From Tetmemena sp. SeJ-2015 (taxonomy: Eukaryota; Ciliophora; Spirotrichea; Sporadotrichida; Oxytrichidae), in NCBI GenBank assembly GCA_027382625.1, contig JAJKFJ010020979.1:124001-188000 (forward strand): a stretch of DNA of 64,000 nt, given 5' to 3'. Position numbers and translations under genes: made by a program. The notes under the pieces are model-generated. The model was not told where the DNA came from. It searched no databases and saw only the letters and a list, made by a program, of their open reading frames with translations. This document shows, piece by piece, positions 11,686 through 21,922 of this stretch. Position 1 is the stretch's first letter. Every line of letters starts with the position of its first letter.

Positions 11686-13275
11686 TCATAAGTGAGCGCA
11701 CAGAAGTCGATAGTTCGTCCTTGAACTCGTGAGTGTTCCCTCTATCTCCATAGTCTTCTTCGCAACAATAAAAACACTTTCAACAACATTATACACAATA
11801 GATAGATTTCTTGTTTAGCAGTTTAGTGGTCTTGCACTCGATCTCTCTCGAGAAGTAGTAAAAGTAAACTATCTTTATTCTAATTTAAATTAAGAATAAA
11901 ATATAATGGTTTAGTAAAACACCATAAGGATGGCAAGGAAATCCAAAATGACAAGCACCAGACTAGGCATTCCTCTGAAGTAGCTTAGTAAACTTATAAT
12001 AAGTTACTGTAAATTTGGCTTCGAAAATAGATTGGTTTAGAAATTCGTAACTGAATACGCCATCCCAAAAATAAACTCAGAAATATCTCTTTTATTCATC
12101 TATTTGAATTTAAACAGGTCTATTTCTGAGCATGAAGAAGATATTAAAGATATTCATTCTCAAAATTCTTATTTTATAATGTGATATTTTTAGTGATGAC
12201 CCTCTCCAAACTTAATCTAATCATTTTAATAAAAATTTAGTGTAACTTATGAGCACCACATAAGTCAAGGTGACGACTATCTAGTTTAAAAAAATATTGT
12301 CAAAGAGAAAATATGCTTACCATGCATAGATGTAATTTCTCCTTGGTAAACTATTATATTGCTCGATACTTTTATATATGATCAAATTAAACTTTAGAGG
12401 CTTGCGACCAGATCTTTTGCTTTGCTTCTTTTAGAGATTTCTTGCTTCTAGTTCTTGATTATTAGCTTTGCAAAAGCAAATTTTATCTTTGATTGGTTAT
12501 AGTTGTGGCTGAGAAGGCTTATATTTATGGCTCTCCCTCATTCTCCTGTGGATTAGCTGTAGAAGAACTTTCACTCAAGGCAGTTTGTTGTGCTTGATCT
12601 ATTTCAACCCAGTCTTTGTTGCATTAAATGGATCAATTGTTCTGAAGGACTCTTGTCTAAATCATTTTGAGTTTACTATTTAATATACTTGGGAGGATTA
12701 GGATTTCTTTTTCAAGCTAATGCTCTGTGCAATTTTACTTAGGCCTCTCTTTATACTCTCCTGCAATCGAACTAATTTAATTTTTTTTTACAAAAATTAG
12801 AAGTTTATGGAGCTTGGAGAAAAGATAAAGAAAGCAGGAAACAAAGGTCAGGTCTAAAAATATTTTGAAAATTTCAAGTGTCCTAAATAGAAAATAAGAG
12901 CATAAAGTGTGTATTACAAGGCAAGTGCATCCAAGAAATATGATGCGTCACACCTATCAAATAATGTCATCTATGTAAAAAAATTTACTTTGAGTAATCA
13001 CAGAGCACATCTTTAGTCTCTGGATTTACGAGGTTGCAAGCGCAAGAGAACATGATGAAGTAATAGCCAGAAATCAGAGTTAAGAAGAAAGGATAAAAAG
13101 CGATGTAGATCAGCAAGTTCCTCCTAATTGACTTATTCAGCCTTGGCAAATCTTCAGGATCTACCAGCAAACTCAGCTTGTAAGAGTGGTATCTATAATA
13201 TATTCAGCACTATTCTTACTAAAGTTTGCAAAGAAGGACTTACATTTTGAAAGTAAAAAGATAAAAAATAATCAT
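11686..13275 (-). CDS. Multi-pass membrane protein, unassigned
   Basis: Minus-strand coding is clear in four blocks. Near 13200-12985 there is a helix with 'LLIYIAFYPFFLTLISGYYF' preceded by 'LVDPEDLPRLNK'. Near 12780-12370 there is a hydrophilic Gln/Ser/Lys-rich part. Near 12310 there is a membrane strand 'VVTLTYVVLISLE'. From 12060 to the TGA at 11686-11688 comes 'MPSLVLVILDFLAILMVFY' plus a tail. A GT-AG intron (GTAAGTCC...TTATAG) joins the probable start at 13275 to the first block. Another GTAAGC...TAG intron and an IES with pointer AGTT flank the middle helix. The first block could be a separate short gene ending at TGA 12967. Its interval overlaps the plus-strand gene described next. 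Confidence 0.5.
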
Positions 13276-13949
13276 CACAGTAAATCATAATAAATAAATA
13301 TTTTTAAGATGAAGGATTGAGATCACAACTGAAGGATGAAAGAAAGCATCGGAAAATATTATAGCACAATTTAATAAAATTACCTATCTCAAAAGTTATT
13401 ATAGCGTCAAAATCTAGGATTGTTTAGGTATCCATCGAATCCTCATTTCTCACAGTGTAAAAGGCCAAACTAGAAGCAAGAAGCTTGGCTAAATTTATCA
13501 ATAAATTAATAGCAAGAAAAGTATTGAAAAAGGACTATAAAAAAGCCATTCACTTACAGAGGCAGGCTAAAATGCAAACGAAGATAATGAGAATGAAGTA
13601 TTTCTCTCTTAGCGTCTTGTATTTCAAAAGCAACCCACATCCTAGGAAAGTAATAACTGCAGTTATAGTGCTCATTATAACCACTTATGCAGTTTGGGTG
13701 GTTTTTTCCATAGTCATAATGCCTCTCTTATTTACTAAAACTGATATAGATGAGAATTATATTAAAATTGAATGGTTCGTAGAATAATGTGAACTCTAAC
13801 ATAGGAACCATTTGAATTTTATGCAACTTAAATTCCTTGTATTGTATTTTATTTGGCGCTTTAATTTGAAGTTAAATCCCTAAAATTTAAAGAATAAAAA
13901 TAGCAAAATCTTAATGGTCGAAAATTAACTATACATAAATCTATTATGA
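12807..13949 (+). CDS. Lys-rich protein with C-terminal membrane helix, interrupted
   Basis: A first segment starts at ATG 12807 ('MELGEKIKKAGNKGQ...') and is basic and well-behaved in codon use. The repeat ACCTATC at 12952-12958 recurs at 13382-13388. Joining there gives 'KKYDASHLSQKLLQRQNLGL' and 'YPSNPHFSQCK', after which a one-base shift at an A run (13459-13462) leads into a long frame: 'KLEARSLAKFINKLIARK', then a strong membrane helix 'VITAVIVLIITTYAVWVVF'. The next in-frame TGA is at 13947-13949, but composition changes after about 13790, so the true end may be earlier. No family recognised. The removed 430 bp contains minus-strand coding sequence. Confidence 0.4.
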
Positions 13950-14193
13950 ATTAATCATTGGTTTTACAAATAGATATTTAGCTGTAATAAAATAACCCTT
14001 CCTTAAATTTATCTCAAGAAGATAATTTATTGATTCCATTAGATCTAATTATAACAGAGTTGCTAGTCTCACAATTTTCTTTCACATTGATACTCTATTA
14101 TTTCTTAGAGTGTTAAAATGAAACGATATGAGAGTAAAATTGTTAAATTTATGACTATAAAATATCAAGATTTGAGCAAAATATTGAAGATTC

Positions 14194-15360
14194 TCAGTAG
14201 TCGAAGTCTTCATCATTGTAGCCTCCGTGAGCGTGGTGGTTGTGAGATCTAGTATATCTAGGCTGATGAGCATCATCTCTGTAGGACTCAACTTGAATGT
14301 TGTTCTGAGTTGCACCGTAAATATCAGCGCCTCCCTGAATGACATCACCAGCGTGATGACCCAAGAAGTGGCCGAAATGGCCGAAACCTCTCTCAACCTG
14401 AGGATAGTTGTTGTTCTGGGCTGCGTTGTAAATATCAGCGCCTCCTTGAATAACATCACCGGCGTGGTGGCCAATGAAGTGGCCGAATCCTCTTTCGACT
14501 TGAGGATAGTTGTTGTTTTGAGTGGCACTGTAAATATCAGCTCCTCCCTGAATCACATCACCAGCGTGGTGACCGATGAAGTGGCCAAAGCCTCTCTCAA
14601 CCTCAGGATACTCGCTCTCAACCTGAAGGTTGTTGTTGTTGTGGACAGCCTGGTAGATGTTAAGGCCAGTTTGACCGAGCTGAGCAGCTCCTGAGAGGAT
14701 ATCTCCGCCGTGATGGGTGATGATATGACTGAAACCACCTCTCTCGACTTGAGGGTACTCGCTCTCAACTTGGAGGTTGTTTTGAGTGGCACCGTAAATA
14801 TCAGCGCCGCCTTGAATGATATCACCAGCGTGGTGACCAATGAAGTGGCCGAAACCTCTCTCAACCTCGGGATATTCACCCTCAACTTGAAGGTTTTGAC
14901 CCTTTTTGTGGTGGTGGAAAAGATGTCCGATTCCGTGGCCAATCTCCTTTCCAATCTTGATGCCGCCCTTTATGATAGTTGGGCCGTATCTTATTCCATC
15001 CTCAATGAGTGGGACGACTTACTAAACCTCGGGCTCCTCTTCATCATCGGAGTCATATGGCTCTGACATCACGTTGTTGTTGTGAACAGCATTGTAGATG
15101 TTGACTCCAGTGTTTCCGAGTTGAGCAACTCCGGAGAGGATATCTCCACCGTGGTGAGTGATAATATGGCCGAAACCACCTCTTTGGACTGAGATATCAT
15201 CCTCAGCTTGGCGGGATTGGGAGAGCTCGTCCATGATAATCTCTCTGTCGAGGTTAAGGTGAGCGAGTTTCTCCTTGAGGAGGGAAGTTCTTTGTCTGGG
15301 TTCGAGGGCGACTACAGATCCGAGCAAGACAGCTCCAGTGATGTTAATGACTTTTTGCAT
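14194..15360 (-). CDS. Secreted His/Gly-rich tandem-repeat protein
   Basis: One uninterrupted frame of 388 codons runs from ATG at 15358-15360 to TGA at 14194-14196, with no IES or intron. The first ~18 residues ('MQKVINITGAVLLGSVVA') look like a signal peptide. The body consists of degenerate tandem units of about 30-35 residues. Two unit types occur: 'RGFGHFIGHHAGDVIQGGAD' followed by 'IYSATQNN', and 'GGFGHIITHHGGDILSG' followed by 'AVHNNN'. Units are linked by 'YPQVE' or 'YPEVE'. A basic 'HLFHHHKKG' element and a His/Tyr/Asp-rich tail complete it. GC content is well above the surroundings and codon use is strongly biased, as in highly expressed ciliate genes. Possible roles are cargo of secretory granules, surface coat, or metal binding through His clusters. 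These are inferences; no family was recognised. Confidence 0.85.
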
Positions 15361-16316
15361 TGTTGGGAGGATATTTAAACTTGAAAGATTTATTAATTAT
15401 AACTTAAATTAGATTGTTCGGCCCTTCTTTAAATAAGCACGGCCTTATAATACAGCATAAAGTTTATCATAAATATAGATTAGTTAAAATATCATGTAAA
15501 GGTTTAGTAGAATAGAGCTGATAATTATCCTAATTAGCCCTAAATATCTATAATTAGCTATTTTTCCAAATGAAAATATGAATTTTTAACTTATAGTTCA
15601 ACTTATCTCTGCTAAAGTCGAGATATTGAGTGATCTCTTTTTTAAGGACCCAATTTAGTAAATTCTTAATCTTTTCACTTGAGAATCTAGCTAGTACTAC
15701 CTACAATAAAAGCTTCAAGGCTCAATTATGACGCATCTACTGTAAGTAATTTAATAACTTTTTCTTAAATATATTAAGCAACTTTGATTATTAAATGAAT
15801 ACTGAGCCATAATATCTTTATATTGTTATAAAATTTAAGATATAATAAATGTCTATAATAACCCATCTTATGGATCAGAATAATTAATCTGTTTCATTAT
15901 TCTATTCATAATCGTCTCAAATAATTTCAAGATATACCTCTATTAAATATTGTTTCAATTGTAATTTAAAAAATATGCTTAAATAATTTAATTTTTTACT
16001 TAAAATCAGGTAATATTTATAGAATGGTGAGACTTTTTAATAAAAGTAAATAAGGGCTTAAATATTATTCCTTTTGAAAAAGATACTATAAAATTTTGGC
16101 ATAATGAAGGCTTTAATCGAATTCTCTTTAGTTAATATTCTTTATAGGAGAGAAAATTAGAGACTAATCAAGTAAAATTGAAGTAAAAGTTTTAAATATT
16201 CTGAAAGGTAATCATCATTAAATTCATCATTATAGATAGTAAATATTATCGAAGAATTCTCCTTAAATCTTGGCTCATAATTACGATAATTATTCATAGT
16301 GGTTCAATTAAATTTC
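15361..16316. other. AT-rich intergenic region
   Basis: Upstream region of the repeat-protein gene, with only short chance frames. No element recognised. Confidence 0.55.
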
Positions 16317-19068
16317 TCAAAGTGCATTTTGTTAGTTACTTGCAGCAATCTCCCTTCTTTTGTTTTACTGCAGCTTCTTACCCACATCCAAATTATAGGT
16401 CTGGCTTGTGGTAGGAACTGGTGATTGATTGCTGTGATTACTGATAAACTGCTTCATCTTTTGGATGCTTACGCTTTGCTAAGCTGAAGAATTGGCTGGC
16501 CTTGGCATTCCTATTTAAGTTGCATCTTGGCCAATCATGAATGAGCTATCATTGATAGCACTGTTATTTACTATGCTGCTTTGGTTGATCTAGTTCTTTG
16601 AAATGTTCTGCAACTGCTTCTAAGCTGACCCGAATTTTATCATACCTCCAGGATTCACTACCATTCTCAATAAATAAGGAAAGAGAGAAAAAAGTGGAAT
16701 TCTCTAAGGAATTTTGACAAGCTTATCTTTAGATTGAGTATTTGCGTCTCCCTTTGTCATACTTTTAAGCGCTGAACTTTCATTTCCCTAAGAGGAGCTA
16801 AACCAAGTTCACTAGAAAATTAATGATGAAAGATGATAGCCAATTTAATAGGATTAGGATTAGAATGATAGTTCTGAACAATGCTGGAACTTGTAGCTTG
16901 CGAATTTTAAGTTACTGCAGCTGAAACTCCGGAGTTCTGCGCATCTTTCTACTACTTTTTAATCTTCTCAATGATCTACTAATTCACGAAGATAAGATAT
17001 TTAAGTTAACACGATTATATTTAATGAAGGCACCATTGCCAAGAGCTAAGGATATATTCTTAGGTTGGCCAATAGAGTTGTAGTTGACAATACTCTGATT
17101 CTATGCAACTTTAGAAACCGAGCTTTAGTTGAGGATGCTAAGGTTAAGCTGAGAATTGTTATTGTTCACATTCATTAGGGAGTGATTTATCCCGAATCCA
17201 GCGTTGACTGAGTTATTGATATTCGATATGTTCAGAATATTGCTTGGGTAACTCATAAAATGCAAAAATAAAAGCAGCACATTAAATTGTAAGGGTTAAT
17301 CTTAGAAATTTGTGACTTCTTTCTCAGCCCCTTTATAATGTTGCTACCTTTGGAAAGCACACTTCCTCCGATGGCTGGTTAAATAACGGATATGTCGTTT
17401 ATCATGATAGAGTTATCAGCGGGATTTAAAATTCCACCAACAAAAGTTTCATTCTAATCTCCCAATCTATGCTTTATTATAAAGATGAGATATATTTAAG
17501 AAGATTCATAGTTATGCTAGATAATAAGTTGAGACTGGTCTATTGAGGTGTCGACAGCCGATATATTTTGCTACACCTTTTTGTTGATGATCTTTCTCTG
17601 GAGTGTGATCTTCTTTAGTGGTAATGACTATCGCACTAAACTCATGCTGCTTGTATCATTCACATTATTGGGCCCATCATTAATAAATATCTTGAAGTTT
17701 AATCAGGGTTGGTGTCCATTTAAGAGATGTTAGTTTGGTTATTGCTGCCTGACTTGAGAATTTTAATCTTATTGCCTATTTTAATAGACTGATTGTTGAC
17801 GATAATAACATCTCTCTTCTTGGGAGTGTGTGACTGAGACTGACGCTTTGCATCGGGAGAGAGATCTACAAACTTGCTATCATCCTTATTAGTGAGAGCG
17901 CTTTCGCAGCCTTCCCAATTCTAGACCACAAAATTGCTTTAGTCCCCTTGCAAGAGTCCGCTTTATTCTGCATTGCCCAGTGAAGACTTCTTGCGTCTGA
18001 GGAAGTTCTTGTCCACTCCTCCTAATTCTTGACTCTGCAGGTGCTCCTTCATCTCAAGCATCATTTAAGAGTCTCGCATGTTACTTAAGGGAATTTTCCT
18101 ATGAAGAAGAGCCTCATCATCAAGATTAGGATCAGAGAGGACCTTCACTTGCTGCCTCTGGATGATGTTTTGCAATAATTTATGAGAATCAGTTGCATTC
18201 GAATCAGAGGCCTCCGATTTTAGTTCCTCTTGATGAGAGTGGTGTTGTGTAGACTAAGCTGAATTTCTTTGAAAACTGGTTCTCTTAGGATTGAATAGCT
18301 TGTTGATTGAGGATTTCGAGATTGCTTTAGCCTGATTCGAACTTTCATCTCCATTCATAGTTGCAGCTCCTTTCATATAGTTCCTAATAAGCTGTGACTG
18401 TTTCTTTGAGGAGGCTTGCTCTGAATTATCAGCTGCAGACTCTCCATTCTCTGAGGTTTTGTTTGAATTTGCAGATGAGGCCCTGATTATACCTTTTCTA
18501 GTGAGTTGACTTCTGATATTTGAGGTCTGAGAACTCTGGAATGTAAAATAATGACAAAAGTAATTAAAAATGAAGGGTTCTTAGTTGTATCCTATCCAGT
18601 AACTTCAAAGCTATCTTTTTATCCAAGCTGCGAGGGGTTCATTTAAGAAGATTGGTCATCTTTTATGGAGTTTAAGTAATAATTTTATAATCTTGGCTGT
18701 TTCTTTGGTTTCCAATGCTCTTCCTCAAGTTAAATAAATGAAACAATAGTTTGCTTGAAACTATCCCAGTGACTTTCTAACTTGCTAGTGAGCTACTGTT
18801 TTGCCTTCAGTATTCTTAGTCTCCTCCTCTTGAGAATCTTGATTTTATAATGCAGAGGGTCTCTCGTTGCTGCTCGATATCTGCTTTTATAGGTTAAAGC
18901 CTCCTCTGGCACCAGCTAGCTTTATGAGCTTCCCCTAAGGTTGATTTACTTATATCTTATTGCCAGTGATTGAAGATACTACTTCTTGATTTCAGCTTTA
19001 TAATTTAAATCGTTATCTTTTGATTATAAGAAATACAAACAACAAGGTTGTAGCATTTATCAAAAGAA
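16317..19068 (-). CDS. Asn/Ser/Gln-rich hypothetical protein
   Basis: Minus-strand coding blocks run from about 19020 to TGA 16317-16319. The N-terminal part is basic and helical ('HYKIKILKRRRLRILKAKQ', 'ESHWDSFKQTIVSF'). It is followed by Ser/Asn/Gln-rich disordered sequence with 'KVLSDPNLDDEALLHRKIP', 'DKNFLRRKKSS', and Asn-rich blocks ('NSVNAGFGINHSLMNVNNNN'). Several IESs break it, for example pointer TTC between 'TTKNPS' and 'QTSNIRSQL' near 18540-18580. The start is uncertain: ATG 19068 opens an AT-rich leader, and the gene may instead join the coding blocks at 19420-21802. 'SDPNL' also occurs in that upstream block, which favours one very large gene. Confidence 0.55.
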
Positions 19069-19241
19069 TCATTTTAGGAAAAAAGGAATTATTTTGTCTC
19101 TAAATTGAATTTCTTACCGATAACAAACAAGAAAGCAATACCTTATAATTTGGTAAAAATTGCTAGCCTTGTAAGTTTCCTCTGTTTAATTGAGATTTTA
19201 TAACTTAACAAAACTAAATACTTATCCTTTAAATTAAATCA

Positions 19242-21802
19242 TGGAAATTTACTAAAACAAAAAGCTTAAAAGTTTTATAAGCACTTTCTATACTTAATGA
19301 AGACTAAAATACTGAACTAAATACCTATAAAGATTAAGACTGAGTGATCTAAGGGTTGAAATAACAGAGAATAACAAAAGAATCTCTATAAAATTTTCAT
19401 AAAGTTATTAAATTGATTTCCATTTAAATTTGAGGAATGCTAAGAAGACATAGTGATTTGCTGTTCTGCCAAATGATTGGTTTAACTTGCAATAACTGAT
19501 GCAGGAAACTTAAATTTGCCACTTTTCAAAGTTCCTCCTTATGGAGTTTTAAGCTTTTACTATACAACGGGTGGCACTAAGTCTGAGCTCTATTTCCTAG
19601 GTGCCAAATTTGTTTGCTCTTTAACTTAAAATACCACAAATATAATTTACATATATAATGACTTGCAAAGACTCTTTAACCTCTTCTTCTTTTTCAGAGT
19701 CGACATCGTTAAACATTAAGTTAGGATCTGAGAGAGACCTTTTGAATTTGCTTACATTAGCTGAAAGTTTAAAGAAATATTTCCTTCTCTTTTTAATTAA
19801 AGAAAGGTCGTCTGACTTGTCCTGATCTTAACTTTTATCTTGAAGATTAAAATTCATGACATCCTTTTGATTCTTTCTGAAGTCTCTCGGGTTATTAATT
19901 TGTCCCTGAATGAAGTTCAAATTAAGATCCCTTTCTATCGACTCGTCATCTCCCTCTAAGTTGAACAGCATTTTATCCTACTTGGCTATTGAACTGATAT
20001 TGATGTTGTTATCAAAAGTAGTACCATTAACTTTCTTCAGACTATCTAGCATCCCTAACTCTTACTTAAACGAGTCAACTCAATTAAAATTGCAAGAAAT
20101 TCTATATTTTCAACAAGTCAAACATATTCTGATTGTTAGAATTGCTATTACCTGCTCCCATTCCACCTAGTTGAGACTGCTAGAAACCCTTGCTATTTGC
20201 ACTGTTGCGGTGATTATAACTTTTCTTGGTAAGAGTGAAATTAGATTTACTGTTCTAGCTGCTCTCGTTGTGATATACTGCCTAGTCAAGTAAGTTGCAA
20301 TTTGAGCCTTGACCTTCATTATCATTTTTCTGGAGATGAGCATCGAATTCTTGGTTGCTGAACATGAAATCATTAAGCTGTGGATCATCAGCGTCTGGTT
20401 CAGTGTTAATTTAAAGCTGGCTCGGAGCATTTTTATTGGCAAAGGCAGAGCTATTATGAGTGTGATCAATCTAACTAGATTGGTATTGCTTAGAAATTGA
20501 TTCATTCTGGAAGCTGGTTATGTTCTAGGGATCAGTCGGCTGGTTTTAATTATTCCTCAACTAAGATTGGAGAGTAGGCTTTAAAAAAATAAAGTTGGCT
20601 GAATCTCACTCTAGGAAAGAGAAGACTCAGTTTGAGTCACTTCATCAGTTATATTTTGTTCAAACATCTCCACTCGCTCTCTTCTGTGAATAGCGTGCAT
20701 ATTCAGTCTGGGGATAGGAATCTTTCTGTCCATCACTTTCACTATTATCACATCATTTTAGTTGACTCTTATTCGATTAGAGTTTGGAAGAGCCTAAATC
20801 ATGGATAGTTGACTGCTGCCACCAGAGTAAAGATTTTGATTGCCAATAAGTTTATTCCTACTGTGATCTATTGAAGATCCTAGGATTGGCTCACCATTGA
20901 AATTTTCAAAAACCATGATGTTCTAGCCAGTGGCATTGAATCCATCATCATGAGTCTTTTTAAACTCCTCATTCATTAGGAATCCTGAAAACTCGTTTGA
21001 AAAGTTAATCTCATTAGCTTCTTTAGATTCCTTTTCTAGATTCTAGTTTAAGTTTCCTAGCATTTCAAGGTCTGCATCAATTGAGTTATTACTGAAGTCT
21101 AATACTGGATTATTATGATTTTCGTGCTCTTGATTTTACTGAGTGTTTTTAATTTTATCAATTTCAGCCAAGTTTATCTTCTTAGAAAGAGGCTTGATGT
21201 TGTCAATTCTTTGGAGACCGGAGTTCTTGAGCATTTTTTCTCTTTCAAATATAATTTGCTCCCTATCGTTAATTAGCAAGATTTAAGTTTAATATATCGC
21301 TAGGGGAACCACCATAGTCTCTATTAGCATGGCCTTTTAAGTCCTGGGGTGAGATCCTATCTTGAATCTCTAGTAGATTTCTAAGGCTCTATTTTGAGCC
21401 CTCTGTGAGCTGCGCCTCCTCTAGAGAATTCATTCCCTGTCCTAGTTCTAAGCCATTCTTGAGTAAATTAAGAGCATTGCTATTTTTCTTGCCATCCATG
21501 ACTAGCACCTAGTTTTAATCGAATTCGTAGTCTACTGACTCTTCAGTGATGTCTATCATACGATCGCAAGGCTTAGAGCTCTGTTTGCAGCTTGATGAAG
21601 ATGAATCTTGGTGATCGTTGGAATCTGCGTTATTTATAAAAGCTCTATCCATCTCCTATTCATCATCGTTTTCTATTTAAACAAATATTAGCTCTTATAT
21701 TTCACAAACCTCTTCATCTTCTCTATCAGGTATGAACTGAGACTGCTTTCAAAATTTAAATAAGCTTAAAAGAAATCTTTCTTTTTATTAAATTTTTTCC
21801 AT
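19242..21802 (-). CDS. Asn/Ser/Glu-rich hypothetical protein, possibly 5' part of the preceding gene
   Basis: Likely start is ATG 21802, followed by an IES with a TGA. Then come acidic blocks ('SQFIPDREDEEVCEIQELI', 'RMIDITEESVDYEFD'), a long Asn-rich part with 'VLDFSNNSIDADLEMLGN' and 'NIMVFENFNGEPILGSSID', a basic strand 'VKVMDRKIPIPRLNMHAIHR', and 'KRSLSDPNLMFNDVDSEKEE'. Reliable coding ends near 19420 and the next in-frame TGA is at about 19242. No domain recognised. It is probably intrinsically disordered. The near-repeat of 'LSDPNL' with the downstream block suggests both belong to one transcript. Confidence 0.5.
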
Positions 21803-21922
21803 AAATTTATATAAAATGATAAACCCACTCTTTAGCTTGATAAATACGGACGATTGTTCCAGAAGAAAGGAAAATGATTATATATTAATTTTCACTTAAT
21901 CAACAAGCATATTTTAAGCATC

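Noticed and set aside
14227..15066. Plus-strand open frames across the His/Gly repeat gene
   Set aside because: They are complementary-strand shadows; the minus frame has a signal peptide, regular repeats and a single uninterrupted reading.
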